Shown here piece by piece: positions 1-4,858 of a stretch of DNA of 6,175 nucleotides. The stretch is from NCBI GenBank assembly GCA_017411665.1, contig JAFQPT010000379.1:1-6175 (forward strand), read 5' to 3'. Position numbers and translations under genes: made by a program. The DNA comes from Oscillospiraceae bacterium (GTDB lineage Bacteria > Bacillota_A > Clostridia > Oscillospirales > Oscillospiraceae). Position 1 is the first letter of the stretch. Each line of letters starts with the position of its first letter. A model generated the notes under the pieces. That model saw only the letters and a program-made list of their open reading frames with translations. It did not search any database and was not told where the DNA came from.

Positions 1-629
1 CAGACAAGCAGACCCATACCGACCAGAATCTTCGTCAGCCAGTCATTATAGCCGCCGACCAAAACGTCATCCATGAACACCTGAGACAAAACAGGCAGTA
101 CCAGACCGGGAAATACCAGCAGCATACCGATATAAAACAGTTTAAACAGAACCGGCATCTGATTTCCCAAACGCTGGCGGATAAAGTCAAAGGTCGTATT
201 CTTTTTCTTTTCCTTCTGGAAATCGTCAGTCAATGCAAACGTCATGACAACACCGGTGAAGCCTTCATCCAGCTCATCCCAGGTAAGCTTTCTGCGGCCA
301 ATCGCGGGGTCATTGATGTATGCAAATTCATCCTTAAACCCTTCAAACACAACAAAGTGATTGAAGTTCCAGTGAATGATACAAGGTGTTTCGATTTCCT
401 TCAATGCTTCGGGCTCTCTGCGATACCCTTTGCAGGCCAAACCATGACGTTTGGCAGCGCGCATAATATTACCCGCATTACAGCCGTCTCGAGTAACACC
501 GGTTTCAATACGCATTTGTTCCAGAGGAATAAACTTGCCGAAATAGGCAAAAATCATTGCCAAAGACGCTGCACCGCATTCTGTGGCTTCCATCTGGAAA
601 ATAGTGGGGGTTTTTACATAGTTACCCAT
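1..629 (-). CDS. C39 peptidase-containing peptide export ABC transporter (NHLM/NHLP type), N-terminal part
   Basis: This would remove double-glycine leaders from precursor peptides and pump the cores across the membrane. Only the first 209 residues are visible; the rest of the membrane domain and the ATPase lie beyond the left edge. Residues 1 to about 125 form a C39 cysteine peptidase: Gln12 (oxyanion), Cys18 in ATECGAAS, His91 in FNHFVVFEGF and Asp107 in INDPAIGRRKL, so the catalytic set is complete. A hydrophobic stretch near residues 155-185 (FYIGMLLVFPGLVLPVLSQ, then FMDDVLVGG) is the first part of the transporter membrane domain. The start ATG overlaps the stop of the HlyD gene as TAATG, which suggests translational coupling. 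The nearby Nif11-leader peptides ending in VSGG are the obvious substrates. The family call is firm; the NHLM subtype rests on the HlyD partner and the leader type. Confidence 0.93.
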   Translation of the reverse strand, partial: MGNYVKTPTIFQMEATECGAASLAMIFAYFGKFIPLEQMRIETGVTRDGCNAGNIMRAAKRHGLACKGYRREPEALKEIETPCIIHWNFNHFVVFEGFKDEFAYINDPAIGRRKLTWDELDEGFTGVVMTFALTDDFQKEKKKNTTFDFIRQRLGNQMPVLFKLFYIGMLLVFPGLVLPVLSQVFMDDVLVGGYNDWLTKILVGMGLLV

Positions 630-1228
630 TAATTTCCACCCCAAATCTCCTGAATCTTAGCAAACATCTTGCTGATGGGAGGAATTTCTTCCACGATCAC
701 CTTTGCGGAAACCAGAGAACCGTTGGTGACAGTCAGAGAACCGCCCTTGTCATTAGACCAGTAAAAACCGCTTGTGGTATTGGGATCGGGATACAGTTCA
801 CAAGTAACTGCAACAACCGCGCCATCCTTTGTAAAATGACTGCTCAGATTGTTGTCAGAACCAATGACGTAACTCATACCCTTTGCAGAAGCCGCATAAG
901 AGTCAATGTTAATGACACGTGCTTCCATATGACCATAGGTCTGCTTATCAGCAGAGGACAGGTAAACGTATGCAATCATGCCGCGTTCCAGTTTCTTTGC
1001 GTCCTGCAGATTGACATAGCAGACAATTACCTGATCGTCATCTACCTTGGGAGACAGACGAACCACTTCACTGCCCTGTACCACGGTATCCTGTGCTTTC
1101 ACCAGATTTTCGGATACAGTACCCACATGGTTGGAATACAAAGTTTTTACGTCACCGGAGCCGGTCTTATAGGTGGCCACCGCATCACCGATTTTCAGCA
1201 CACTGCCGGGACGTACCAGAACCGACAC
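629..1228 (-). CDS. HlyD-like protein, C-terminal fragment (199 aa from GTG)
   Basis: This is the part of the HlyD gene after the in-frame TAA. The first usable codon is GTG at 1228, twelve bases past the stop (MSVLVRPGSVLKIGDAVATY). I see no ribosome site before it, so it could be made only by re-initiation or read-through. It carries the lipoyl-like half motif, a beta-rich region (DDQVIVCYVNLQDAKKLERG) and the beta-barrel tail, ending KMFAKIQEIWGGN. Without the membrane helix this fragment would not be anchored, so it is best read as part of the interrupted gene and not a separate gene. Confidence 0.5.
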   Translation of the reverse strand: MSVLVRPGSVLKIGDAVATYKTGSGDVKTLYSNHVGTVSENLVKAQDTVVQGSEVVRLSPKVDDDQVIVCYVNLQDAKKLERGMIAYVYLSSADKQTYGHMEARVINIDSYAASAKGMSYVIGSDNNLSSHFTKDGAVVAVTCELYPDPNTTSGFYWSNDKGGSLTVTNGSLVSAKVIVEEIPPISKMFAKIQEIWGGN

Positions 1229-1240
1229 AATGGTGCCCGA

Positions 1241-1468
1241 TTATTCGATATAAACAGCATTTGTACTGATTGCAGAGGATACTACCCCGTTTGTCGTAAC
1301 GGTCACGGGAATCGTACCGAAAATAGACCACACCAAAGTAATTACAATCAAAACAGTTACAGCCCCCAACGCCAGCCAAGACATGGGAGAGCTTACTGTC
1401 AATGCTTTGTCCAACTGCTCGGGAGAAGAAATTCTCTCCAGTGCAGACTTTCTGTACAAATCAGCCAT
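1241..1468 (-). CDS. HlyD-like protein, N-terminal fragment (75 aa)
   Basis: This is the piece of the interrupted HlyD gene that would be made if the TAA terminates translation. It keeps the short cytoplasmic segment (MADLYRKSALERISSPEQLD), the single membrane helix and about 25 residues of the first beta segment (IPVTVTTNGVVSSAIST). It lacks the rest of the adaptor, so on its own it could not bridge to the outside. It has a good ribosome site and starts 16 bases after the sigma factor stop. Confidence 0.6.
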   Translation of the reverse strand: MADLYRKSALERISSPEQLDKALTVSSPMSWLALGAVTVLIVITLVWSIFGTIPVTVTTNGVVSSAISTNAVYIE

Positions 1469-1484
1469 ATTACTCTTTCTCCTT

Positions 1485-2033
1485 TTATACCTTTAAATTT
1501 TTACAAAGAACTTCCAATTTATCTAACGCACGGGTCAGCTGTACCCGAACATTACCGGGGCTCATGCCCAGTTCGGCAGCAATTTCCGCAGAGGATTTCT
1601 GCTCAAAATAACTCATGACAACGATCTTCTGCTGTCGCTCCGGCAAAGTCTCAATCGCCTTGGCCAATTCGGTACGCATCTGCTCCAGATATACCCCTCT
1701 GTCCATATCATTGGACTCATTGGGCAGCACATTCTGAAGATCTGCAAGATCCACATGAACCTTACGATCCCGATAATAATTTTTCAGTCGGCTATTTACA
1801 ACCAGATACAGCCAGGTAGACACCGCACTTTTCCCGGGGTCATAGCTGTCATAGTGGTCAAAGCAGTACAAAAACGCCTCACTGCACAGATCTTCCGCTT
1901 CCTGCTGATTCCCTGTCTTCTTAATTAAATAAAGAAGGACCTTGGGATAGTACTGCTCAAAAACCTGTTCAAAAGGCATTTTTTCCGATATTGTTTTTTT
2001 CTTTCTTAATTCGTCAAACTGAATCACGGTCAC
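1485..2033 (-). CDS. ECF-type RNA polymerase sigma-70 family factor
   Basis: A 182-residue extracytoplasmic-function sigma factor that directs RNA polymerase to a special promoter set. Region 2 covers about residues 20-92: FEQVFEQYYPKVLLYLIKKT, then AEDLCSEAFLYCFDHYDSYD and STWLYLVVNSRLKNYYRDRK, the -10 recognition helices. Region 4 covers about 122-175: LPERQQKIVVMSYFEQKSSA, then AELGMSPGNVRVQLTRALDK, the helix-turn-helix for the -35. Region 3 is absent, as in ECF factors. I chose GTG at 2033 because GGAGG lies nine bases upstream; Met19 is a weaker alternative. The gene heads the export operon and has no recognisable anti-sigma gene beside it, although the 64-residue protein across the intergenic region is a candidate regulator. 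Its likely targets are the TGTAACAC-N13-GTGTA sites in this window (inference). Confidence 0.93.
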   Translation of the reverse strand: MTVIQFDELRKKKTISEKMPFEQVFEQYYPKVLLYLIKKTGNQQEAEDLCSEAFLYCFDHYDSYDPGKSAVSTWLYLVVNSRLKNYYRDRKVHVDLADLQNVLPNESNDMDRGVYLEQMRTELAKAIETLPERQQKIVVMSYFEQKSSAEIAAELGMSPGNVRVQLTRALDKLEVLCKNLKV

Positions 2034-2086
2034 AGCAAACCGCCTCCCTGCTAAAACATTTGTCTTTTTAGGGTAAACTTTTATTC

Positions 2087-2115
2087 ATTTTACACAGTTA
2101 CTGAATGATTTTCAA
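2087..2115 (-). promoter_or_regulatory. Sigma-A-like promoter for the sigma/HlyD/exporter operon
   Basis: On the minus strand, TTGAAA (2115-2110) is followed after exactly 17 bases by TAAAAT (2092-2087). Transcription would start near 2080, about 47 bases before the GTG of the sigma factor. The ECF-like motif with correct spacing is not seen in this direction, so the operon does not look self-activated by that motif. Confidence 0.55.
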
Positions 2116-2164
2116 TAAATCCGGTGGTTTTTTTTGACAAATCTTAAATTTTTGTGAATAACTA

Positions 2165-2190
2165 TGTAACACATCTTTTATTTTTGTGTA
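2165..2190 (+). promoter_or_regulatory. ECF-like promoter motif, copy A
   Basis: TGTAACAC followed by 13 bases and GTGTA, identical in both halves and in spacing to the copies at 2286 and 4097. TGTAAC fits an ECF -35 (the AAC core) and TGTA, 16 bases after TGTAAC, fits the -10. It lies 191 bases before the 64-residue protein gene, as an upstream tandem site to copy B. It could instead be a regulator operator, because ACAC and GTGT are inverted. Confidence 0.55.
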
Positions 2191-2285
2191 ATTAGATGCA
2201 TAGAATGTAACTCAAGCATCCATTACAAGAATACGCCGAGAAATAGTGCATCATCATGCAAAAAATAAAATATGTTCGAATTTTA

Positions 2286-2311
2286 TGTAACACTTCTTTT
2301 CGTAATGTGTA
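2286..2311 (+). promoter_or_regulatory. ECF-like promoter motif, copy B, for the 64-residue protein gene
   Basis: TGTAACACTT, then 11 bases and GTGTA, the same layout as copies A and C; the next bases are TAAAA. Transcription would start near 2318, leaving a leader of about 60 bases before the ATG at 2381. The phosphatase gene may be read from the same promoter. Confidence 0.6.
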
Positions 2312-2380
2312 TAAAAGGATAACAAAGATGAATGTGATCCCAAAAGCGGATTAAATATATAATAGGAAGGACATGCGTAT

Positions 2381-2575
2381 ATGGAGCGAAATATCGAAAA
2401 ACTATTGCATACAGCTGCTGATATGCAATCTTTCTCTCCGCTTGACGATCGACTGACTCGACTGATTGACCGTCACTGCGACAATGAGCTCTCGGAATTC
2501 GATTTGGATTATGTTGCCGCAGCTGTTGGCACACCGAGTTTCAAGGATTTCCTTGAACAGACAAAGAAGAAATAA
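2381..2575 (+). CDS. Small 64-residue protein with a Nif11-leader-like end but no Gly-Gly
   Basis: I do not recognise a named family. The ATG is preceded by AGGAAGG about ten bases upstream. The protein is charged and helical (MERNIEKLLHTAADMQSF, then LDDRLTRLIDRHCDNELSEF). Residues 36-49 read ELSEFDLDYVAAAV and line up with the leader ends of the three local precursors: ELNEDSLENVSGG, ELDADSLDSVSGG and ELSDSDLDNVSGG. The cleavable SGG is replaced by AAA, and the tail (TPSFKDFLEQTKKK) is hydrophilic, unlike the peptide cores. It faces the sigma/export operon and has two ECF-like motifs upstream. It could be a leader mimic that binds the peptidase, a sigma-control peptide, or a diverged precursor. 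That the gene is real is well supported by its ribosome site and leader match; its function is inference. Confidence 0.75.
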   Translation: MERNIEKLLHTAADMQSFSPLDDRLTRLIDRHCDNELSEFDLDYVAAAVGTPSFKDFLEQTKKK

Positions 2576-2589
2576 TCAACTCAACAAAA

Positions 2590-2612
2590 AACCGCAGCAT
2601 TTCACTGCGGTT
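2590..2612. terminator. 8-bp hairpin, better terminator on the minus strand
   Basis: AACCGCAG (2590-2597) pairs perfectly with CTGCGGTT (2605-2612) over a 7-base loop. Read on the plus strand it is followed only by ACCTTTGT, so it would end transcription of the 64-residue gene weakly and let some polymerase into the phosphatase gene. Read on the minus strand it ends in six T, a good intrinsic terminator, although no minus-strand gene lies to its right. Confidence 0.6.
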
Positions 2613-2669
2613 ACCTTTGTAGACTGACTTCTATCCTTTCCCCATTTTTGTAAGCAAAGGAGTTTTTCT

Positions 2670-3380
2670 ATGAATTTCGAAGTAGCCAGTTATTCCCATA
2701 TCGGAAGACGCGATCAAAACGAAGATAATCGCTGTATCGTGGAAAACGGAAATCAGATTGCCGTTATCGTAGCAGACGGTCTGGGCGGCTTAAATTTCGG
2801 GGAAGTTGCTTCCCAAAAAGCAGTGGATTTCATTTCCGATTTTTTAAAAGATAAAGCTGTCAATGAGGACGATTTGATCGATGCCATTCAATTTGCAAGC
2901 GACGAAATATATGCTATTCAGCAAAAGGACAAGCCCATGAGCACAACCGCTTCGGTTCTTTGGATCGGTGACGATGAAGCATGGGCCGGATATGTTGGAG
3001 ACAGCCGCATATATCAGATTCGCAACGGCAAAATCATTTATCAATCTGTTGACCATAGTGCGGCACAGATGAATGTGTTGGTCGGAAAACTGAAGCAAAG
3101 TGAGATTCGTCAAAGCAAGGATCGAAACCGCCTTGTCCGCGTACTGGGGGATTTCGATGCGCCGATGGTCGATACGCAGGAATTGACTGTAAAACCCGGT
3201 GACTGCTTCCTGCTGTGCACCGACGGTTTCTGGGAACCTGTCACAGAGGAAGCTATGCTGGACGCACTGCAGTACAGCAGCAATCCTCATCAGTGGCTGC
3301 GTCATATGCGCCAAATCATTGAAGACGTTGATGATCCCACACAGGACAACAACACAGCAGTCTGTGTATGGGTGATATAA
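2670..3380 (+). CDS. PP2C-family serine/threonine protein phosphatase
   Basis: A 236-residue cytosolic metal-dependent phosphatase that removes phosphate from Ser/Thr of proteins. The catalytic motifs are all present in order: GRRDQNEDN (residues 12-20, Arg13 and Asp19), VADGLGG (Asp36-Gly37), MSTTAS (90-95), GDSR (110-113), VDHS (127-130), LLCTDGFWE (Asp185) and DNNTAV (Asp226-Asn227). The length matches single-domain bacterial PP2C enzymes, and there is no membrane segment. The start has AAAGGAG seven bases upstream. It sits 94 bases after the 64-residue gene with only a weak plus-strand terminator between them, so the two may share a transcript. No partner Ser/Thr kinase is visible in the window. 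A PP2C between a sigma operon and peptide precursors suggests that it tunes regulation, but the substrate is unknown. Confidence 0.95.
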   Translation: MNFEVASYSHIGRRDQNEDNRCIVENGNQIAVIVADGLGGLNFGEVASQKAVDFISDFLKDKAVNEDDLIDAIQFASDEIYAIQQKDKPMSTTASVLWIGDDEAWAGYVGDSRIYQIRNGKIIYQSVDHSAAQMNVLVGKLKQSEIRQSKDRNRLVRVLGDFDAPMVDTQELTVKPGDCFLLCTDGFWEPVTEEAMLDALQYSSNPHQWLRHMRQIIEDVDDPTQDNNTAVCVWVI

Positions 3381-3421
3381 ATAATTAAATATAATTACGT
3401 AACATTTGTGAACTAAATATA

Positions 3422-3447
3422 TACACTTGCTAATCAAAATCGTTACA
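3422..3447 (-). promoter_or_regulatory. ECF-like motif on the minus strand
   Basis: Read on the minus strand this is TGTAAC, 15 bases, GTGTA: the same half sites and spacing as the plus-strand copies, but without the AC after TGTAAC. It points leftward into the end of the phosphatase gene, so as a promoter it would make antisense RNA. It could also be an operator for the neighbouring peptide gene. Confidence 0.35.
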
Positions 3448-3458
3448 GCTTTTATTTA

Positions 3459-3489
3459 TGTAACATTTTTCATGCTTTGTATATATAAT
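3459..3489 (+). promoter_or_regulatory. Likely promoter of the first precursor peptide
   Basis: TGTAACAT at 3459-3466 copies the local -35 motif, but the GTGTA partner is not at the usual distance. Instead TATAAT (3484-3489) follows GTAACA (3460-3465) after 18 bases, a sigma-A-like arrangement. A weaker look-alike, CGTAACAT, lies at 3398-3405, with ATATA at 3419-3423. The transcript would begin near 3496, about 24 bases before the ATG. Confidence 0.45.
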
Positions 3490-3519
3490 AAAAACTATAA
3501 AAACTATTTGGAGGTCATT

Positions 3520-3798
3520 ATGAACAACAATTTGGAAGCCCTTGTTAGCAACGAAGAATTCTTAAACAAACTGGCCGACTGCAGCTCTGCAGTAGAAATG
3601 CAGAACATCTTCAGCGAATACGGTGCTGAAGTAAGCTTGGAAGAAATCGAAGCAATGCGCAAAATAATCGAAAACATGGATTCTGACGAATTAAACGAAG
3701 ATTCGTTAGAAAATGTTTCAGGTGGTGTATGTGTTATTGGTCCCATTATCGGTGCTATCGGCATTGCAATCTATTATAAGCTTAAAAAACGTCGCTAA
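3520..3798 (+). CDS. Nif11-leader-like precursor peptide 1 (double-glycine, hydrophobic core)
   Basis: A 92-residue secreted-peptide precursor. The leader (residues 1-69) is acidic and helical, with the Nif11-like pattern NEEFLNKLADCSSAVEMQNI and ELNEDSLENVSGG at its end. C39 cleavage after Gly69 would release a 23-residue core: hydrophobic VCVIGPIIGAIGIAIYY, holding a GxxxG (GPIIG), then the basic tail KLKKRR. This is a membrane-active bacteriocin-like design with one Cys at core position 2. I set the start at the ATG with GGAGG at 3510-3514 five bases upstream; extension to a TTG at 3427 would run through the promoter. The gene stands alone, with its own promoter and downstream hairpin. The leader type is well supported; antimicrobial activity is inferred. 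Confidence 0.85.
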   Translation: MNNNLEALVSNEEFLNKLADCSSAVEMQNIFSEYGAEVSLEEIEAMRKIIENMDSDELNEDSLENVSGGVCVIGPIIGAIGIAIYYKLKKRR

Positions 3799-3811
3799 TA
3801 ATACTACGCCC

Positions 3812-3845
3812 AAAGGTACTAATCTAATCAGCACCTTTATTTATT
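3812..3845 (+). terminator. Weak terminator after precursor 1
   Basis: AAAGGT (3812-3817) pairs with ACCTTT (3833-3838), and CT/AG pair further inside after one mismatch. It is followed by an AT-rich stretch (ATTTATT) fourteen bases after the stop codon of precursor 1. The T run is broken, so termination may be partial. Confidence 0.45.
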
Positions 3846-3888
3846 CCTCTATTTTACAAAGCATAAAACTACCATGCTGATTGTGAAA

Positions 3889-3929
3889 TGTACCCCTCTA
3901 CTGGACAAAATCATTAGAGGGGGCTTTTT
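3889..3929 (+). terminator. Strong hairpin with T run; possible IS3-type end
   Basis: CCCCTCTA (3893-3900) pairs with TAGAGGGG (3915-3922) over a 14-base loop, followed by GC and TTTTT. It works as an intrinsic terminator for read-through from precursor 1. The left arm begins TGTACCCCTCTACTGGACA, which resembles the terminal bases of some IS3-family elements. No matching opposite end and no transposase are seen here. Confidence 0.55.
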
Positions 3930-3997
3930 ATGCGGTATAACTAAGAATATAAAGTGGAATGTGTAGAGTGGAAGAAAAACATGAATTGGTAGCAACA

Positions 3998-4025
3998 GTA
4001 ATATTTATATTTTAATAAATATTAC
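3998..4025. repeat. 11-bp perfect inverted repeat
   Basis: GTAATATTTAT (3998-4008) and ATAAATATTAC (4015-4025) are perfect inverted copies around a 6-base spacer. The element is AT-rich and has no T run after it, so it is more like a protein-binding dyad than a terminator. It lies about 72 bases upstream of promoter motif C. Confidence 0.5.
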
Positions 4026-4096
4026 ACTCCGTGGGTATTTCTCTCTAGCTATATTCATAGAGATTCTCTTATTTTAAAAAATAATTTAAATTGCAG

Positions 4097-4122
4097 TGTA
4101 ACACTTTATAATTATCAGTGTA
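4097..4122 (+). promoter_or_regulatory. ECF-like promoter motif, copy C, for precursors 2 and 3
   Basis: TGTAACACTT followed by 11 bases and GTGTA, with the same half sites and spacing as copies A and B although the spacer sequence differs. The start point would be near 4129, about 50 bases before the ATG of precursor 2. It would drive the three-gene unit 4181-5107. Confidence 0.6.
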
Positions 4123-4180
4123 TTAATAAATGAAACGAAATTCGTTATCAAAGTTTTTTACTAATTAAGGAGGATTCCTA

Positions 4181-4492
4181 ATGACTAAAGAAAGAATTCA
4201 GGCAATTGCAGACGCTCTCGAAAAGAACGACGATCTGAGAAAAGCTGTTCTGGGTATGGAACCCACTGATGCTGCAGAAGCACTCAAGAAAGAAGGCTAT
4301 GATTTTACCGCAGACGAACTGATTGAATTTAGCAAGCTCGTCGCTGATGCAACTGCAGAAGGCGAACTCGACGCTGATTCTTTGGACTCCGTTTCCGGTG
4401 GTGCTGTTTCTGTTGCAGTTCTTCTTGGTGTTACTTTTGCAACCAAGGTTGCATACGACATCGGTAAGGCTATTGGCAAAAAGGCTTGGTAA
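4181..4492 (+). CDS. Nif11-leader-like precursor peptide 2 (double-glycine, GxxxG core)
   Basis: A 103-residue precursor. Leader residues 1-74 are helical and acidic with the Nif11-like core FTADELIEFSKLVADA and end GELDADSLDSVSGG. Cleavage after Gly74 gives a 29-residue core: AVSVAVLLGVTFATKVAY, then DIGKAIGKKAW, with GKAIG as a GxxxG motif, a basic end and a terminal Trp. There is no Cys and there are few Ser/Thr, so lanthipeptide or sactipeptide chemistry on this core is unlikely. AAGGAGG sits seven bases before the ATG. It lies 29 bases before precursor 3, whose leader shares TADELIEF and whose core also ends in Lys and Trp. A two-peptide bacteriocin pair is plausible; activity is inferred. 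Confidence 0.87.
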   Translation: MTKERIQAIADALEKNDDLRKAVLGMEPTDAAEALKKEGYDFTADELIEFSKLVADATAEGELDADSLDSVSGGAVSVAVLLGVTFATKVAYDIGKAIGKKAW

Positions 4493-4521
4493 TTCCATAA
4501 ACTTAAAAAGGAGAATTTATT

Positions 4522-4836
4522 ATGTTACTTAGTGCAGAAAAAGCAAAGGCTATCTCTGAATATCTTATGGCTGATAAGGAAAGAGCTCAACGTCTTCTGG
4601 CAATGGATCCTAAAGAAGCTGCAAAGGAAATGAGTGCCACAGTAAGCGGAATTACCGCTGATGAACTGATTGAATTCGGCAACGAAATGTCTCAGGCTGT
4701 CGTTGGTAATGGCGAACTTTCCGACTCCGACCTCGACAATGTTTCTGGCGGTCTTGGTGTTGTTGCTACTTATGCGGTTGCTTGTGGTATTGCCCTTCTG
4801 TGTGGATACGGTGTCGGTCGCCTCGAAAAGTGGTAA
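4522..4836 (+). CDS. Nif11-leader-like precursor peptide 3 (double-glycine, two-Cys core)
   Basis: A 104-residue precursor. Leader residues 1-77 start MLLSAEKAKAISEYLMADKE, contain GITADELIEFGNEMSQAV and end GELSDSDLDNVSGG. The 27-residue core after Gly77 is LGVVATYAVACGIALLCG, then YGVGRLEKW. Two Cys are separated by five residues (CGIALLC), and there are several small-residue motifs (GYGVG). The Cys pair could form a disulfide or a thioether. A Tyr-Gly pair is also present, the dipeptide targeted by splicing radical SAM enzymes in some Nif11-leader systems, but nothing else here supports splicing. AAAGGAG lies eight bases upstream. The next gene starts 22 bases after the stop, so it belongs to the same unit. 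Confidence 0.87.
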   Translation: MLLSAEKAKAISEYLMADKERAQRLLAMDPKEAAKEMSATVSGITADELIEFGNEMSQAVVGNGELSDSDLDNVSGGLGVVATYAVACGIALLCGYGVGRLEKW

Positions 4837-4858
4837 TAATTAGCGAGGTAATGCAATA

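Larger units (their letters stand above)
629..1468 (-). pseudogene. HlyD-family secretion protein (NHLP bacteriocin system type), interrupted by one in-frame TAA
   Basis: This would be the periplasm- or wall-side adaptor that works with the C39 ABC exporter. Read through the stop, it spans 279 codons including the stop, which suits the family. The N-terminal part runs from ATG at 1468, with AAGGAG at 1484-1479 ten bases upstream. It has a cytoplasmic tail, one membrane helix (about residues 30-49, WLALGAVTVLIVITLVWSIF) and the start of the barrel-sandwich domain ending NAVYIE. A TAA at 1243-1241 follows, and the same frame resumes as SGTIVSVLVRPGSVLKIGD, the usual lipoyl-like half motif. The remainder runs to TAA at 631-629, overlapping the exporter start. 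No frameshift is needed, so this is a single nonsense change, for example from CAA or GAA. It may be a true knock-out, a phase-variable or read-through stop, or a sequence error. Confidence 0.85.
3799..4180. other. Gene-free stretch between precursors 1 and 2
   Basis: I find no supported gene here. It holds the two hairpins after precursor 1, an AT-rich region with an 11-bp dyad at 3998-4025, the ECF-like promoter motif C at 4097-4122, and the AAGGAGG ribosome site (4167-4173) of precursor 2. The part from 3930 to 3997 has no recognisable element. Confidence 0.6.

Noticed and set aside
1241..1243. TAA read as a sense codon through an alternative genetic code
   Set aside because: Every other gene with a visible end in the window stops with TAA, so the codon is a working stop in this organism.
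836..1618. A 260-codon open frame on the plus strand opposite HlyD and the sigma factor
   Set aside because: It has no ribosome site, its protein shows no domain, and it lies fully antisense to two well-supported genes; it is a shadow frame.
2134..2164. TTGACA on the plus strand as a sigma-A promoter
   Set aside because: No good -10 lies 16-18 bases downstream (only AATAAC or TAACTA), so the match is probably chance in T-rich DNA.
2256..2354. A 32-codon open frame in the intergenic region before the 64-residue gene
   Set aside because: It has only a weak purine stretch upstream, overlaps promoter motif B and has no recognisable product.
3427..3519. Upstream extension of precursor 1 to a TTG codon, giving a hydrophobic start
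   Set aside because: It has no ribosome site and runs through the promoter region, whereas the ATG at 3520 has GGAGG at the right distance and gives a normal Nif11-like leader.
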